The notes: generated from the letters alone by a model not told the origin. Shown: positions 46,998 through 59,134, numbered from the stretch's first letter. The stretch: DNA of 64,000 bases from Euphorbia lathyris (GCF_963576675.1 NC_088919.1:48754501-48818500), one strand, 5' to 3'. Translations and numbers: made by a program.

Positions 46998-47739
46998 AAG
47001 GTTGTAATCAAGCTGAGCCGAGCCGAGCCGAGCTGAGTCTTGATTTGCTCATGCTTAGCTAGCTCGGTTTGAACTCGACTCATTAAGAAAATTATTTGTT
47101 TGGAGCTGCTCGTGAGCAACTCGTTTATTTGTTCACGAGTTTTGCTAGCGAACAACTTGTTGAGTCTGTTCGTAAATTTGCTCGCTAGCAGCCTGTTAAT
47201 GCTGTTTATGAAATTTGCTCGTGAACAACTCATTAATAAGCAAGCTTGCGAACAAAACTCGTGGATAAATAAACAAGCTTCTCGTGAACAGTTTGTTTCT
47301 TGCTTATTTATTGTGTTTGCCCACCTAGTAGCAAATTAAATAATATAAAGTTTAGCAAATTAAATAATAATAAAAAACACACACATGTATATGTTTTAAT
47401 TCATCAATTATCTCAAAAATCCTAAACTTTGATAAAATTCTAAGTTTGCCCCTTCATTCAAGAAATACTATTATAAAAGACATAATTGAACCAAGTTTGT
47501 TCACGAGCCTATTTGTGAACATTATAATCGAGGTTGTTTATGAGCTTGTTTATGAACCTATAATTGAGTCTGTCTGTGTGTTTTCGAGTCGAATTTTACC
47601 GTACTCAAGTTCGACTCATTTAATCGAGCATCAAAATCGGCTCAAACTTGGCTTGTTATAAATCGGCTTGAATACAATCGAGCTTTTATCCAGCCAACCG
47701 CCGAACCATTCATGAGCCATTCGATTCATTTACAACCTT
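46998..47739. mobile_element. hAT-like non-autonomous element
   Basis: Begins aaggttgtaa and ends ttacaacctt. The 8-bp flanks tcacatat (46990-46997) and aaacatat (47740-47747) agree at six of eight positions, consistent with a hAT 8-bp duplication that has drifted. The interior is full of gctcgtgaacaa-like repeats in both orientations, and gagccgagccgagc occurs near the left end. Confidence 0.65.
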
Positions 47740-47784
47740 AAACATATCGTACGCGGAGACTCAGTTTAAAACCAATTGTAACAG

Positions 47785-48030
47785 TCCGGTCTAATATCAT
47801 GTAGATATTGTCTGCTTTGATCAAAATCTCATTCTTTGGTCTCACTACTTTAAAACCGTTTACATGTATTAAATGAACACTTAATTAATATAGTTTAGTC
47901 ACTCTCTCTCTTCATTTTTCAACGTGAGATTCAATTCATTTTTATCCCCATGACCATCCTTTAAAGCCACATTTAGCTCAATCCTTCCATCCGGTGCCAC
48001 CCTTTTAAGATCGGATCGTCATATTTTTTG
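47785..48030. repeat. dispersed repeat, right copy
   Basis: Starts tgtaacagtccggtctaata and runs to about 48030 with the phrases listed for the left copy. Common type of plant dispersed repeat; not assigned to a named family. A T run of 18 follows (48041-48058). Confidence 0.55.
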
Positions 48031-48059
48031 TCTTGTAATTTTTTTTTTTTTTTTTTTTG

Positions 48060-48894
48060 ACCTTTAAGAGGTAGTATTTTAGGTGTTTTTTTGTGGGACA
48101 ATTTTTTTGAAAGTGAGTCCTGCTGGTTTATGTTGGTTTATGTTGATGTTAACTTTTTTAGGTTCTCTCACATATGGATATTTGTTAGAAGTAAATAAAA
48201 AGATTTAAATAAATCAAGATTTTTAGCTTATAATAAGTGTCTTAACAATATTGAAAATGACTTCTGATTATTTGTTGTGTGTTATTGTAGATACTTATGG
48301 AAAAATATTGTATATCATGATTTTCCAGTTTATATTTGCTTATAAAAATATGTCAACAAATTTTTTTTAAATCAGTTAACAAATTTTTTTAGGAAGAAAG
48401 TGAGAAAAATATTTTAATATTTTGAAAAGAATAAACATTTAATAATTTTTTTGAGCTTTATTATATCTTAAATAAAAGCACCCGCGATTTTAGTCCTATT
48501 TTATTCCTTTTTATTCTTTTTTTTGAAAAAACAATTACCTATCATTTTTTCCGTTTTTCGATGTTGTATCTAAACATTGGAATTTTTTTTTCAACATGAA
48601 ATTTTCACTTATACAATACTTTTTGACAAACAAATAAGGCTTAATTATCAATAATTGTTTTTCAATCATAAGCAAACACTCCTCATCTACTAAAGGCTTT
48701 GGCTCCACATCTCGAGAGGCCTAAAACAAATTATTCAATTAGACATTTTAAAAATTATCCACATTTAAAAAAAAAAATTAAGTTTTTCTTATGTAAAATT
48801 TATTTTTCTAGTTTAATTAAACTTTCGTTATAAATTTTTCTAGGAAGTTCTTTTTTCCTGTTGTAAGTTGTAATCTGTAGAAATTAAGTAGCTA
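48060..48894. other. AT-rich intergenic, no gene seen
   Basis: Long T-rich and A-rich stretches with no open frame above background and no clear repeat boundary. Confidence 0.5.
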
Positions 48895-49406
48895 ATATTA
48901 TTGGGGTCAATTACACCCACTACCACTGAATTTTACCCAATTTTAACATTGTGGCCATTGAATTTTAATTTTTAACGGTATGTCCAATGAATTTTACACT
49001 TTTTTAACGTCCCGTGGCCACTCAACACCTCAAAACGACCATTGACGGTCTCAAGATAAAAAAATTCGAAGAGTTAATGATACTCTAAGGAACTTTAATT
49101 CTTGAAACTTTTCGTTTGGAGGTCATTTAGGTGTTGTTTGGTTAGGAGAGGGTGAATTTCTAGGGAGAGAAAACTCCAAAATGTGATTTTGGAAAATAAA
49201 AAATGTGATTTCACAGTAAATATCATTCTGAACAATTTTAATCTTGAATATTGTCATTTTGAAGTTGTTAACGATTATTTTGAGATAAAGTTGAGTGGTC
49301 ACGATGTTAAAAAATGTAAAATTTAATGGACATTAAGAATTGAAATTCAATAACCATAACGTTAAAATGGGTAAAATTCATCATAGTAATTTATCCTATA
49401 TTATTG
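48895..49406. mobile_element. Mutator-type MITE with perfect 9-bp duplication ATATTATTG
   Basis: Element 48904-49397 (494 bp) has arms of about 120 bp. The left arm (ccactgaattttacccaatt, aacattgtggccattg, aacgtcccgtggcc) is mirrored at 49280-49397. ATATTATTG is present at 48895-48903 and 49398-49406. No coding capacity. Confidence 0.85.
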
Positions 49407-49994
49407 TAATGGGTAGAAAAAAAGAGAGTAAAAGATTGATAAATCATGCTTATAATTTTCAACAAAGCGTTAACATCTACTATAAATAGTTATAGAAAAG
49501 TTAAACACAATAAAATACTAATTTATAGTAATTACATAATTTATTAAAGATTTTTTTACTTAAATATAACTAATTATTATTGTAAATTATTTATTTTGAA
49601 TAATGCATGTGTTTTGAATTTTTTTATATATAAAAAAACTTATTTTGATTAAAAAATTTGAGACCTAAACCTTTGTCTTAGGATCTTTATGGTTAAACAA
49701 AACCTCGTAGAGACAAAAGAACCATTTTGTTAAATCTTTAATTAGAAAAAGATTCCTCATTAAAAAAAGGAAAGATTTATCAAGGATTTGATGAATCTCG
49801 AACCGTTAAGTAACTGGATTTAGATGTAACATTAATATTATAACTTACGCAACAATCGCAAATAACAAAAGAACACAGTTAAATCCGTGACTTCAATTAG
49901 AAAAAGATTCAGTTAATTTGGCGCGTAATCAACCTCAAACCCAAATAAACAACTAGATTTAGAGTTATAGCATTAGCAATTTAGCATTACGATA
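49407..49994. other. AT-rich intergenic, no gene seen
   Basis: Contains the likely 3' flank of the SAUR gene. The phrase aattagaaaaagattc occurs twice (about 49740 and 49896). Confidence 0.45.
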
Positions 49995-50381
49995 CTACCA
50001 TTGAGCGCTCATCCTTCTCTTTCTCCCGTTGCCTAGAATTGTTTCCAATTCATGAGCTCGACAAGGAACCGCAAGCACCCCCGTCTGTTGGAAACCATAT
50101 TCTTCTTCCGCTTCCTCTAACAAGTTCATAAAAGCCGGATCATTTAGGAAGTCGAGCTCCACAACAAACCGTGTTGTTGGCTCCCCGTCCTTCATTGCAT
50201 TCACCGCAAAATACCCTTGTTTGACATCCCCCGGTACCATTTTCGCCGCCTTTTCTTCACCATCGAGGCGAATGGAGACTCCATTCGACGCCGCGGAATT
50301 AAGGAAGAGGCTTCGGTGTAGCTTCCGGATGAGAAGCTTAAGCATCATTAAGCTTCTAATGCTTTCTCCTTTCATGGTCAT
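49995..50381 (-). CDS. SAUR (small auxin-up RNA) family protein
   Basis: Intronless 128-residue frame, the usual SAUR architecture. A basic N-terminal part (KLLIRKLHRSLFL) precedes the SAUR core at about residues 50-115: GYFAVNAMKDGEPTTRFVVE, then LDFLNDPAFMNLLEEAEEEY, then GFQQTGVLAVPC. The pattern GYF…V, RFVV, L.…F..LL..AEEE.G matches the family; SAURs inhibit PP2C.D phosphatases and so favour proton-pump-driven cell expansion. The start at 50381 puts a TATA-like sequence about 110 bp upstream. Codons and frame are intact. A solitary copy, not in the cluster typical of many SAURs. Confidence 0.93.
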   Translation of the reverse strand: MTMKGESIRSLMMLKLLIRKLHRSLFLNSAASNGVSIRLDGEEKAAKMVPGDVKQGYFAVNAMKDGEPTTRFVVELDFLNDPAFMNLLEEAEEEYGFQQTGVLAVPCRAHELETILGNGRKRRMSAQW

Positions 50382-50489
50382 ATTGGTGAAGGAAAATGTG
50401 GTTAGGAACTTAGTAAAGAATTGATTTTTTTTTTTGTGATTTTGTTTGTGATTTTATGTTTTTGTGGTTGAAATGGGGAGAAAAGATGG

Positions 50490-50501
50490 AAATATATAAT
50501 G
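50490..50501 (-). promoter_or_regulatory. TATA box of the SAUR gene
   Basis: Minus strand reads ATTATATATTTC about 110 bp upstream of the ATG at 50381, a suitable distance for a TATA box and short leader. Confidence 0.6.
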
Positions 50502-50659
50502 GGTTGGGGATGAAATTTTGAAAAAAGATCTGAAATTTCTGAAGGACAGCATGGGTCCATTTGATCATTTATTTTAGTGTAGGTAGTGAATCTTCATTTT
50601 CGACAGAGAGCTCTGCTACAGAAGGTAGGGTCTTCTTAACGCGGTTTATGCTTCTATTT

Positions 50660-50950
50660 TAACCATTGTTAGAGTTTGAGATGGTAATTCGGGTAACTGG
50701 GTCGTGTTCGCGTTATGTCAATTTTTTGGGTAACTATCGAAGGAGTCCATTCTATCGGGAATTCAAAAAGTTATATGTCGTAATCGTGTCAACCCAATTG
50801 GGATCTTGTCGTTTTCGTGTTGTGTCGATTTTTGGGTTACAGTCAAATGAGTCAATTCTATCTGAATACAAAAAGTTTTGTGTCGTAATCGTGTCAATCC
50901 AATCAGGATTTTTTCGTTTTCATGTCATGTTTGCAGGTAATACGTGATTT
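50660..50950. repeat. dispersed repeat with two internal copies of about 120 bp
   Basis: Phrases gtcgtaatcgtgtcaaccca / gtcgtaatcgtgtcaatcca and gagtccattctatc / gagtcaattctatc recur about 120 bp apart in the same orientation. Related to 34385-34640. The 93-codon frame here is a product of the repeat, not a gene. Confidence 0.6.
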
Positions 50951-51281
50951 TACGGTAATGATGACATTTAAAAATATTAGAGGATGTATGGGTAAATTAC
51001 ACAGATAGTTACTAGAATTTAGGATATGTTTCACAAAACTCACTTAACTTTATTTTATGTTCGGTAAACTTTAATTTTTAGTTTAATAGTCATTCTGTCC
51101 AATTCAAATATAAAAAATAATTGGAATTGTGATGTGTGAAAAATACTAGCTTTTGACAAGACAACCATATGTCTGCAAAAATATAGTATATTTTTATTTG
51201 CTTAACTCAACTCCTTAAAAATGACATGTCGCAACTAAAAAGTATATTTTTATTTTATTTTTTTTGGATATCACGTGTGTC

Positions 51282-52085
51282 TGATGTAGATTAAAGTCGG
51301 TGAAAGTTTTAATCGTAAACCAACAAAGATTACAAACTTCTCTAGCTCAACTAGAAGGTTAATAAACCCACAAGGATAAACCTTGGTGCTCCAACGGAGG
51401 CTTTCAATTTCAATATTATCAAAGTTCTTGAACATTACAAAAAGAGAGGCTTAAATACTTCCTCTCAACATGTGAATAAAGATTAAAAACCCTTGAATAG
51501 GATTTCTTAGCAAAGCATGTGAACAAGGGTAAGATAGGAAAGTTAGGGAGTAATGGTAGTCTAGTAAATAAGGAGTAATGGCAAAATAGTAATTATCAAG
51601 AGTAGAAAATGGTCCCCCCCTACAAGGTGAGAACTTGGAGGAGAAGCAGTCTCCAGCGTAGTACGCCCCGCGTGCCTAGAGTTACGCCCTGCGTATTTGA
51701 GTCTCTGAGCTTGGGGACGCTCGTTGAGGGCCTTTACGCGAGGCGTCTTCGGGACTACGCCCCGCGTAGTTGAGCTTCTAGACTTGGTGGCTCCGTAGGT
51801 TGGGATTTACATGTGGCGTCTTCGGGATTATACCCCGTGTAGTTGAGCTCCTGGACTTGGTGGCCCTGTTGGTTGGGATCTACGCGTGGCGTCCTAGGCG
51901 TACGCCCCGTGTACTTGACCTCCTAGGATGATTCTCGCTCGAAACTGCTACCCGCGCCCCGCGTACTAGTTGGGACGCCCCGCGTGCTTGGTTGAACGCT
52001 GTTGCCCTTGCTTTCCTCCAAGGGTTCCTCTCGTGCCTCATTTTTAGTATCCCAGTTCATGTTTGCGGATAAGATGCTCCCATCA
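51282..52085 (-). repeat. 3' LTR of the gypsy element
   Basis: Starts TGATGTAGATTAAAG and ends GATGCTCCCATCA. It has lost many CG pairs retained by the other LTR. The pol reading frame continues across the polypurine tract and ends inside it at 51923. Confidence 0.93.
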
Positions 52086-53170
52086 TTCTCCCCTTCTTTG
52101 AAAGAGTCGGGCTCCGTCTCGGATCCCTTGGTTGGTAACGACCCATCCGGCTTCCACAAGCTCAAATCCTGCACATTAAAAGAAGAAGACATCTTCCCAA
52201 GCCAATTGGGAAGGGTTAGTTGGTAAGCATTGGCACTAATTTTCTTCGTGATCCGGTAGGGACCATACTTCCTCGGCCTCAACTTGCTACTTAGGGCATG
52301 CATGAGCCGCTCCTTGCCCAAGTACACCATCACCTCATCCCCAACCTCAAACTGTATATCTCTCCGGTGTTCATCAACTTTGGCCTTAATCTTGCTATTT
52401 TTCTCCTCAATGCTATGTCAAACTTCTTGGTGCATTCTATGATAGTCGTTGGCTAAGTTGTGGGCAGCTACACTCTTCTTCTCCCCCTTAGGAATCTCCC
52501 CCAAATCAAGTGAATGGTTGGGTGCCTTGATGTACACGATCTCGAAAGGAGACTTCCCGGTAGTAGAACTCACGGCGGAGTTGTAGGCAAACTCGGCTTG
52601 GGCGAGCACATAATCCCACATCTTGGGTTTGTCTCGACACTTACTTCTTAATAAATTTCCCAAAGTCCGGTTTACCGCTTCAGTTTGTCCATCCGTTTGG
52701 GGGTGAGCCGTGGTACTAAACTTCAAAGTGGTTCCGAGGATGGCCCAAAGAGTCCGCCAAAAGTGGCTAACGAACTTTGTGTCCCAATCCGACACTATGC
52801 TCTTTGGAACCCCATGTAGTTTCACCACCTCTCTGAAGAATAGTTTGGCAATGGCGGTGGCGTCATTCGTCTTTCTACACGGAATAAAATGAGCCATTTT
52901 TGAGAATCGGTCCACCACTACGAAAATGGAATCCATCCCACGTTGTGTCCTTGGTAGCCCCAATACAAAGTCCATGGAGAGGTCCTCCCAAATGGTTTTG
53001 GGTATTGGGAGATGCATGCGTAATCCGGCATTAGTAGCATGCCCCTTGGATGTTTGGCACGTCTCACATCGCTCCACGATGTATGCCACGTCTCTCCTCA
53101 TCTTAGGCCAAAAATAACGGGAACTAACCGCCTCAAAGGTCTTGTCCCTCCCAAAGTGTCCCCCTAACAC
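51923..53170 (-). pseudogene. integrase of the gypsy element
   Basis: Frame 53170-52418 has the zinc-binding HHCC region (CETCQTSKG) and the catalytic core: [20 protein letters not shown] with the first Asp, [14 protein letters not shown] with the second, and [20 protein letters not shown] with the Glu. After a break near 52400, frame 52333-51923 continues with LRPRKYGPYRITKKISANAY, the GPY/F module that ends gypsy integrases, then SSSFNVQDLSLW. No chromodomain is visible after it. Confidence 0.88.
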
Positions 53171-54944
53171 ACCTCCGTGTAGCTCTCGGGATCACCCTTT
53201 CTCGTATGGACGTACTCGGAAGGCACAATTGGCTACCCCTCATGAGAAACCCATCCACTAACTGATACTCGCCTCCGTTGGCGGTGCTCTTACAATTCTT
53301 CCACTCACTTCCAAAGTCCGGATCCTCATCATACTCTCCTTTGATATGCTCAAAATCCACTAACTCCACAGCTATAGTTTTCAAAAGGGCTACCCTCCGG
53401 CTCAAGGCATCCGCCACCTTATTTTGTTGACCCGCTTTGTGGAGAAGCTTATAAGGGAACTTATCCACAAAAGCGGACCATCTAGCATGCATGGAGCTCC
53501 GGATTTGTTTTTGACTTCCCAAGTACTTGAGGGCTTGGTGGTCGGTGTACAACATAAATTCTTTTCCAATGAGGTAGTGCTCCCACGTATTGAGAGCCCG
53601 CACTACTGCATAGAACTCCTTGTCATAGGTGGCCCATTTTTGCCTCGAGTCACACAACTTCTCACTAAAATATGCAATGGGCCTCCTCTCTTGCATCAGC
53701 ACTCCCCCAACTCCTACTCCACTCGCATCACACTCAACCTCGAAGAGCTTATCAAAATCTGGAAACGCTAAAACCGGAGCGATGCTTAGCTTTTCCTTTA
53801 TCAAGGCAAAACTGCTCTCTTGTTCATCTCCCCACTTGAAGCCTCTACCCTTCTTCAAACACTCGGTCATAGGAGCCATAATAGCGCTGAAATTCCGGAT
53901 GAACCTTCTATAGAAAGTAGCCAACCCATGGAAGCTTCTAATATCCCCAACGGTCTTCGGAGTCGGCCACTCCCGAATAGCTCTAACTTTATCTTCATCA
54001 ACCCGGATTCCATTCCCACTGACCACATACCCGAGGAATACCAAACTCTCCATCACAAAGTCACACTTCTTAGTATTGGCAAAGAGTTGATTCTCCCGGA
54101 GTAAGGTTAATACGGTCCTCAAGTGCTCCACATGCTCTTCTAACGTCTTACTATGGATGAGAATATCATCAAAGTAAACCACAACAAACTTCCTAATCAC
54201 CGGACGCAAGACTTGGTTCATCAACCTCATGAAAGTGCTCGGTGCATTGGTCATCCCGAATGGCATCACTAGCCATTCATACAATCCATCACGCGTCTTG
54301 AACGCCGTCTTCCACTCATCTCCCGACTTGATCCGAATTTGGTGGTACCCACTCCTCAAATCAATCTTCGAAAAGACCTTGGACCCACTTAATTGGTCTA
54401 GCATGTCATCAAGTCGGGGAATTGGGAATTTGTAGCGAATGGTGATCTTGTTGATGGCTCGGCCATCCACACACATCCTCCACGACCCATCTTTCTTGGG
54501 TGTCAACAAAGCCGGCACCGCACATGGACTCATGCTCTCTCTAACATAACCCATACTTAGCAACTCGTCCACTTTCTCCTTCATCACTTCACTCTCCTTG
54601 GGACTCATCCGGTAGTGAGGAAGACTAGGCAAACTAGCTCCCGACACAAGATTGATATGGTGTTGGATGTCCCGTAGGGGTGGTAGCCCATATGGTAACT
54701 CCTCCGGGAACACATCACGGAACTCATTAAGCAAATTTCCCATTTCTTCCGGAACTTCTTCACTTTCGCTACCTACCCTCTCCGACGGTGTACTAGATTT
54801 CACCATCACTACATAGACCATTTGACTTTCCTCACACTCGTTAATAAACGCCTTGTGAGTTGGGAAAACAATCAAAGTAGATTTTCCTTTGGCTTTGGAC
54901 TCCCCTACAAGAGGTGTGAGCACATAATGAACTCCGTCCTTCAC
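53133..54944 (-). CDS. reverse transcriptase and RNase H of the gypsy element
   Basis: A 603-residue open frame. [55 protein letters not shown] and the active site YFDDILIHS. RNase [17 protein letters not shown] (first Asp), [22 protein letters not shown] and [10 protein letters not shown]. It lies in frame with the protease frame upstream apart from one TGA near 54996. The C-terminus is shifted out of the integrase frame near 53150. It is the longest intact frame of this element. Confidence 0.93.
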   Translation of the reverse strand: MKDGVHYVLTPLVGESKAKGKSTLIVFPTHKAFINECEESQMVYVVMVKSSTPSERVGSESEEVPEEMGNLLNEFRDVFPEELPYGLPPLRDIQHHINLVSGASLPSLPHYRMSPKESEVMKEKVDELLSMGYVRESMSPCAVPALLTPKKDGSWRMCVDGRAINKITIRYKFPIPRLDDMLDQLSGSKVFSKIDLRSGYHQIRIKSGDEWKTAFKTRDGLYEWLVMPFGMTNAPSTFMRLMNQVLRPVIRKFVVVYFDDILIHSKTLEEHVEHLRTVLTLLRENQLFANTKKCDFVMESLVFLGYVVSGNGIRVDEDKVRAIREWPTPKTVGDIRSFHGLATFYRRFIRNFSAIMAPMTECLKKGRGFKWGDEQESSFALIKEKLSIAPVLAFPDFDKLFEVECDASGVGVGGVLMQERRPIAYFSEKLCDSRQKWATYDKEFYAVVRALNTWEHYLIGKEFMLYTDHQALKYLGSQKQIRSSMHARWSAFVDKFPYKLLHKAGQQNKVADALSRRVALLKTIAVELVDFEHIKGEYDEDPDFGSEWKNCKSTANGGEYQLVDGFLMRGSQLCLPSTSIRERVIPRATRRCVRGTLWEGQDL

Positions 54945-54995
54945 AAACCGATAGGTATTCTTTCTTTCGGAATGGGTAGCATCCCTATCAAATTG

Positions 54996-55784
54996 TCACG
55001 GACGTCCCAACAATAGGTGGCAAGCATCCATCTTCACAACGTCACAATAAACCTCATCCCGGTACTCTCCTATCTCAAGAGGTACCCTACACCTTTGGGT
55101 GACCTTCATCTCTCCTACATTCTTGATCCACCCCACACTATACGGACTAGGGTGCACTTCAATCACCAACCCAAACCTCTTAGCCACGGTGTCGCTAATG
55201 ATGTTCTCTTGGCTGCCACTATCGATGATCACATTGCATTTCACCCCTTGCACTAGACATCGGGTTCGGAACAATTGATGTCTTTGGTCCGTCTCCACTC
55301 TACTTGAGATCAAGAGTATTCTCACAACATGTATGGCTTGCCCACCTTCATACTCCCCTTCATAATCATCATCAATCGGGTCACAACAAACATCCCCTTC
55401 ATCATCGTACTCCTCATCATCGTCATACCGCTCAACCATGTTGGCACTTCTTCTCTTGGGACACTCATTAGAACGGTGACCCGGTTCATTGCATTGGAAA
55501 CATTTGAATGGGGCCGGTCTAGCATAGGGGTTGTTTCCCTTAGGGGGTTGTGTCACCTTAAAAGGCCTCACGTCCCCACTAGGTGCCTTTCCCGCACTTG
55601 GTGCCTTGGGATCGCTTGAACTTGCAATTCCCTTGCCCTTATCAATCACCTTGGGAGCCCCTCTCCTTCCATAAGTACTGTCAACCCCGACTCTCCTATA
55701 GCCCTTACGTCCCCTCACACTCAACTGTGACTCGGCCTTCAAGGCTAAATTGCGGGCGTCTTGCACCCGAATCACCATTTGCAT
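54996..55784 (-). pseudogene. gag C-terminus, zinc knuckle and protease of the gypsy element
   Basis: Basic linker, then the knuckle CFQCNEPGHRSNEC, an acidic patch (YDDDEEYDDEGD), then a retropepsin-like domain with CNVIIDSGSQENIIS (catalytic Asp-Ser-Gly) and CHLLLGRP. Ends at a single TGA beyond which the frame runs into RT. Confidence 0.88.
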
Positions 55785-55810
55785 TCCGATCCGGTCTTAG
55801 ATGTTGTACC

Positions 55811-56888
55811 TCAATCCTTCAAGATACCTTGAAGTCTTTTGGATTTTGGTTTTCGACAAGTTAGCCCTTGCCGAAAGCCGCAAAACTCCGAGGTGTACTC
55901 GTGTACACTCCTTGCACCTTGAGAGCAATTCCGATAAGAACTGTAAATGTATTGCTCGTAGTCGGGTGGTAGAAACCTCTCCCTTAACATCAACTTCATT
56001 CTAAGCCAAGATCTAATCGGCTCCCTTCCTCCTCTTCTTCTCCCTTCCTTCATGTTATCCCACCAAACTGAAGCTCCTCCTTTCAACCGATAAGCCACTA
56101 AACGAACTTTCCGATCCTCCGGTATTCCCGCATAGTCAAAGAACCGTTCCACTTCTAGCAACCAATCAAGAAAACCCTCAATGTCGAGTTCTCCCCCAAA
56201 CATCGGCAAATCCACTTTTAGTTTGAAGGCATCATCCCTCTCATAGTTTCCCCAATAGGCCATTCTCAAATTCGGCTCACCTCTATATCCACCTCTATCA
56301 TTATCTCGACCCCCATACGGGTCATTCAAACCAACATTCTCCCTCTCATAACCACCTATAATATTATCATGCATAATATCCATATTCCCGGCACGCACAT
56401 GCGCGGGACCAACAACATCATTCATATGCATATTATCCCTATGCCTATCATTCAAAACATCATCATCCATTCTAATCCCCATATTCCTAGCAATCCTAGG
56501 CATCTCAAAATCATCAAATAAATCTCCATCGCTATCACTATCAACATTTCTAATGTTCATGGGATTAGTTCGTCTTACCTCTTGAACCTGAAGGTCCATT
56601 GGTTGTGGTGCATGATTTCTTCTAGGGGGTGGTGTTGGTTGTCGTTCAAGTGGGGGGCAGATTTGCTCCTCATGTCTGCCGGTGAGGTTCTCCGGTGAGG
56701 AGAGCTTGATTGTTTCGACCCTCAAGCTTTAACCCTTCAATGGCGAGAAGGATATCTCGGGTACTCGTGGTATATTTCTCATCCAACGCCCTTAGAGATT
56801 CCGTTAGATGCTCCACCTTGACATCTAGTGCATCTACCCGTTGCTCCATGGATCCGGTGGCTTCGTTTGTGATACGTGGTTGAACCAT
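55811..56888 (-). pseudogene. gag of the gypsy element (frameshifted)
   Basis: ATG 56888 opens a coiled-coil-like start (MEQRVDALDVKVEHLTESLR). After a frameshift near 56700 the frame 56725-55811 carries Pro-rich and Asp-rich linkers and the gag core with GFLDWLLEVERFFDYAGIPE, YRLKGGASVWWDNM, LRERFLPPDYEQYIY and VHEYTSEF, which is the Retrotrans_gag pattern. A second shift near 55800 separates it from the knuckle. Confidence 0.88.
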
Positions 56889-56924
56889 TTTCGAGAAGAA
56901 GTCTCCGGGAAGGAAAACGACTCG

Positions 56925-56938
56925 TCTCTAATACCAAC
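56925..56938 (-). other. primer binding site of the gypsy element
   Basis: Minus strand reads TTGGTATTAGAG next to the 5' LTR, resembling the initiator tRNA-Met site TGGTATCAGAG with one change. Confidence 0.65.
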
Positions 56939-57741
56939 TGATGTAGATTGAAGCCGGTGAAGGTTTTAATCGTAAACCAACAAAGATTACAAACTTCTCT
57001 AGCTCAACTAGAAGGTTGAATAAACCCACAAGGATAAACCTTGGTGCTCCAAAGGAGGCTTTCAATTTCAATATTATCAAAGTTCTTGAACATTACAAAA
57101 AGAGAGGCTTAAATACTTCCTCTCAACATGTGAATAAAGACTAAAAACCCTTGAATAGGGTTTCTTAGCAAAGCATGGGAACAAGGGTAAGATAGGAAAG
57201 TTAGGGAGTAATGGTAGTATAGTAAATAAGGAGTAATGGCAAAATAGTAATTATCAAGAGTAGAAATGGTCCCCCCTACAAGGTGAGAACTTGGAGGAGA
57301 AGCAGTCTCCAGCGTAGTACGCCCCGCGTGCCTGGAGTTACGCCCCGCGTGTTTGAGCCTCTGAGCTTGGGGACGCTCGTTGAGGGCCTTTACGCGAGGC
57401 GTCTTCGGGACTACGCCCCGCGTAGTTGAGCTCCTGGACTTGGTGGCTCCGTAGGTTGGGATTTACGCGTGGCGTCTTCGGGATTACGCCCCGCGTAGTT
57501 GAGCTCCTGGACTTGGTGGCCTTGTTGGTTGGGATCTACGCGTGGCGTCCTAGGCGTACGCCCCGCGTACTTGACCTCTTGGGATGATTCTCGCTCGAAA
57601 CTGCTACCCGCGCCCCGCGTACTAGTTGGGACGCCCCGCGTGCTTGGTTGAACGCTGTTGCCCTTGCTTTCCTCCAAGGGTTCCTCTCGTGCCTCATTTT
57701 TAGTATCCCGGTTCATGTTTGCGGATAAGATGCCCTCATCA
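56939..57741 (-). repeat. 5' LTR of the gypsy element with CG-rich motif repeats
   Basis: 803 bp. Carries seven copies of cgccccgcgt between about 57318 and 57640, within imperfect tandem units of about 73 bp (…gcgtcttcggga…tacgccccgcgtagttgag…). The motifs are better preserved here than in the other LTR. Confidence 0.92.
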
Positions 57742-59130
57742 ATGTCATGTCATATATAAAAGTAAGTCATTTCCAACGTGACTGTAAAATATCATTACAA
57801 TGACTTTTTCTGTTTGAATTGGTCAGAGTGACTTTATTGAAATAAAAAGTACAATTTTTAGCTTTAATGAAATATAATAAAATTCAGTGACATTTGTGAA
57901 CACCCTAAACTTAAGTAGCTTTTGATGCAATTTACTTGAGTTGAGGATATAATAATGCTTCAAAATGTACTATTCTTTTTGAATTAGCAATTTAATTCTT
58001 AGAATTAAAAAGTTGATTCAAAATCTATTTAACAAACCTCTAACCCGTTAATATCCCATTCATTTCATTTCCGAATTAACTCATCAACTCTAATTCTATT
58101 CTAAATTTTTTATATGTCAACTGAAAAATGATCCATTAATATTTAATAAAAGATTTTCTATTAAATTTGTGTTGAGTTTATTTCATATAGCAAAGTTGGT
58201 AAGTTACACATGTTTCAAGTTTAAAAGAATTTGCATATATGAAATTACAGTATTTTTCACATGGGTCAAGTTTAAAAGAATTTGCATATATGAAATTACA
58301 GTATTTTTCACATGGGTCCTGATGACCACGTGAATTTGGTCCTTCACTGTTAGATGTGGGCTGATTAAATTTAAGTCTTAGGATGCTTTGAATCTCCAGC
58401 TTAGGATTTTAATCAATCTATATCCAAATTCATTAGGGTTATTCAGGTCCATGTGAACACTACTGTATGAAAGCAATACTATTTTTACAGTAGTGATCTA
58501 ACGGTGAATGACCAAATTCATTTGGTTATTCAGGTCCAGGTGAGCACTACCGCTATTTTTAAGTCTTAAATATCAATTTAAAATTTTAAATTAAATAGTT
58601 TTTTAACACAGAAAAATGATACTGAAATTTTTACAGATACAGGGTAAATTTACCTTTTAAACTTTGATTGACAAATTCAACTTTGTTAAAATAGAAGTCT
58701 TCTACAATTTGGTTCTTTAATCTCTTAATTATAATTTTGTACACATGTTAAATTGTGAGTGAAATACATGTTATTTTAGACTATTTTATCAATAAATTTC
58801 AAGTTGAAGTAGACCCAATTCTACAAAGATTCATTTTTTTTAATAAATTTACCACCAAAGTTGAATAATTAAATTTATCATTTATCCCAATTTTGACATA
58901 ATGCAACTTAAATGTCAAAATAGCCTCATTTGTAACAAATACTAAAAAAAAAAAAAAATCAATTTCCGTACTAAAATTCAAATCAATTTTTTTTATTAAA
59001 TTACTCAATGTATTTGGAAAACATTTTTATATAAAGTTAAATAATCTAATTGAAACTTTAATTTTATAGATGTCATATTCTTCATGAACTTACTTAAAAT
59101 GATATGATTTTCTTTAAATACTTTGTGATA
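57742..59130. other. AT-rich intergenic, no gene seen
   Basis: Contains a 51-bp tandem duplication (about 58210-58317, unit with agtttaaaagaatttgcata). Otherwise A/T runs and no supported gene. Confidence 0.5.
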
Positions 59131-59134
59131 GTAC

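Larger units (their letters stand above)
51282..57741 (-). mobile_element. Ty3/gypsy LTR retrotransposon, complete but decayed
   Basis: LTRs 51282-52085 and 56939-57741 (804 and 803 bp) begin TGATG and end CATCA. Flanking GTGTC (51277-51281) and ATGTC (57742-57746) agree in four of five bases. Order on the minus strand: 5' LTR, primer site, gag, knuckle and protease, RT, RNase H, integrase, polypurine tract, 3' LTR, which is gypsy order (RT before integrase). By eye the LTRs differ at about 30 positions (near 4%). Each enzyme is recognisable, but gag and pol contain several frameshifts and stops. Confidence 0.93.

Noticed and set aside
51282..52085. Independent insertion of a second gypsy solo LTR
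   Set aside because: The two 0.8-kb repeats flank one gypsy internal region with primer site and polypurine tract in the right places and a near-matching duplication, so they are the two LTRs of one element.
53424..55864. Several plus-strand frames of 67-115 codons
   Set aside because: They are antisense shadows of gypsy protease, RT and RNase H, with no motifs of their own.
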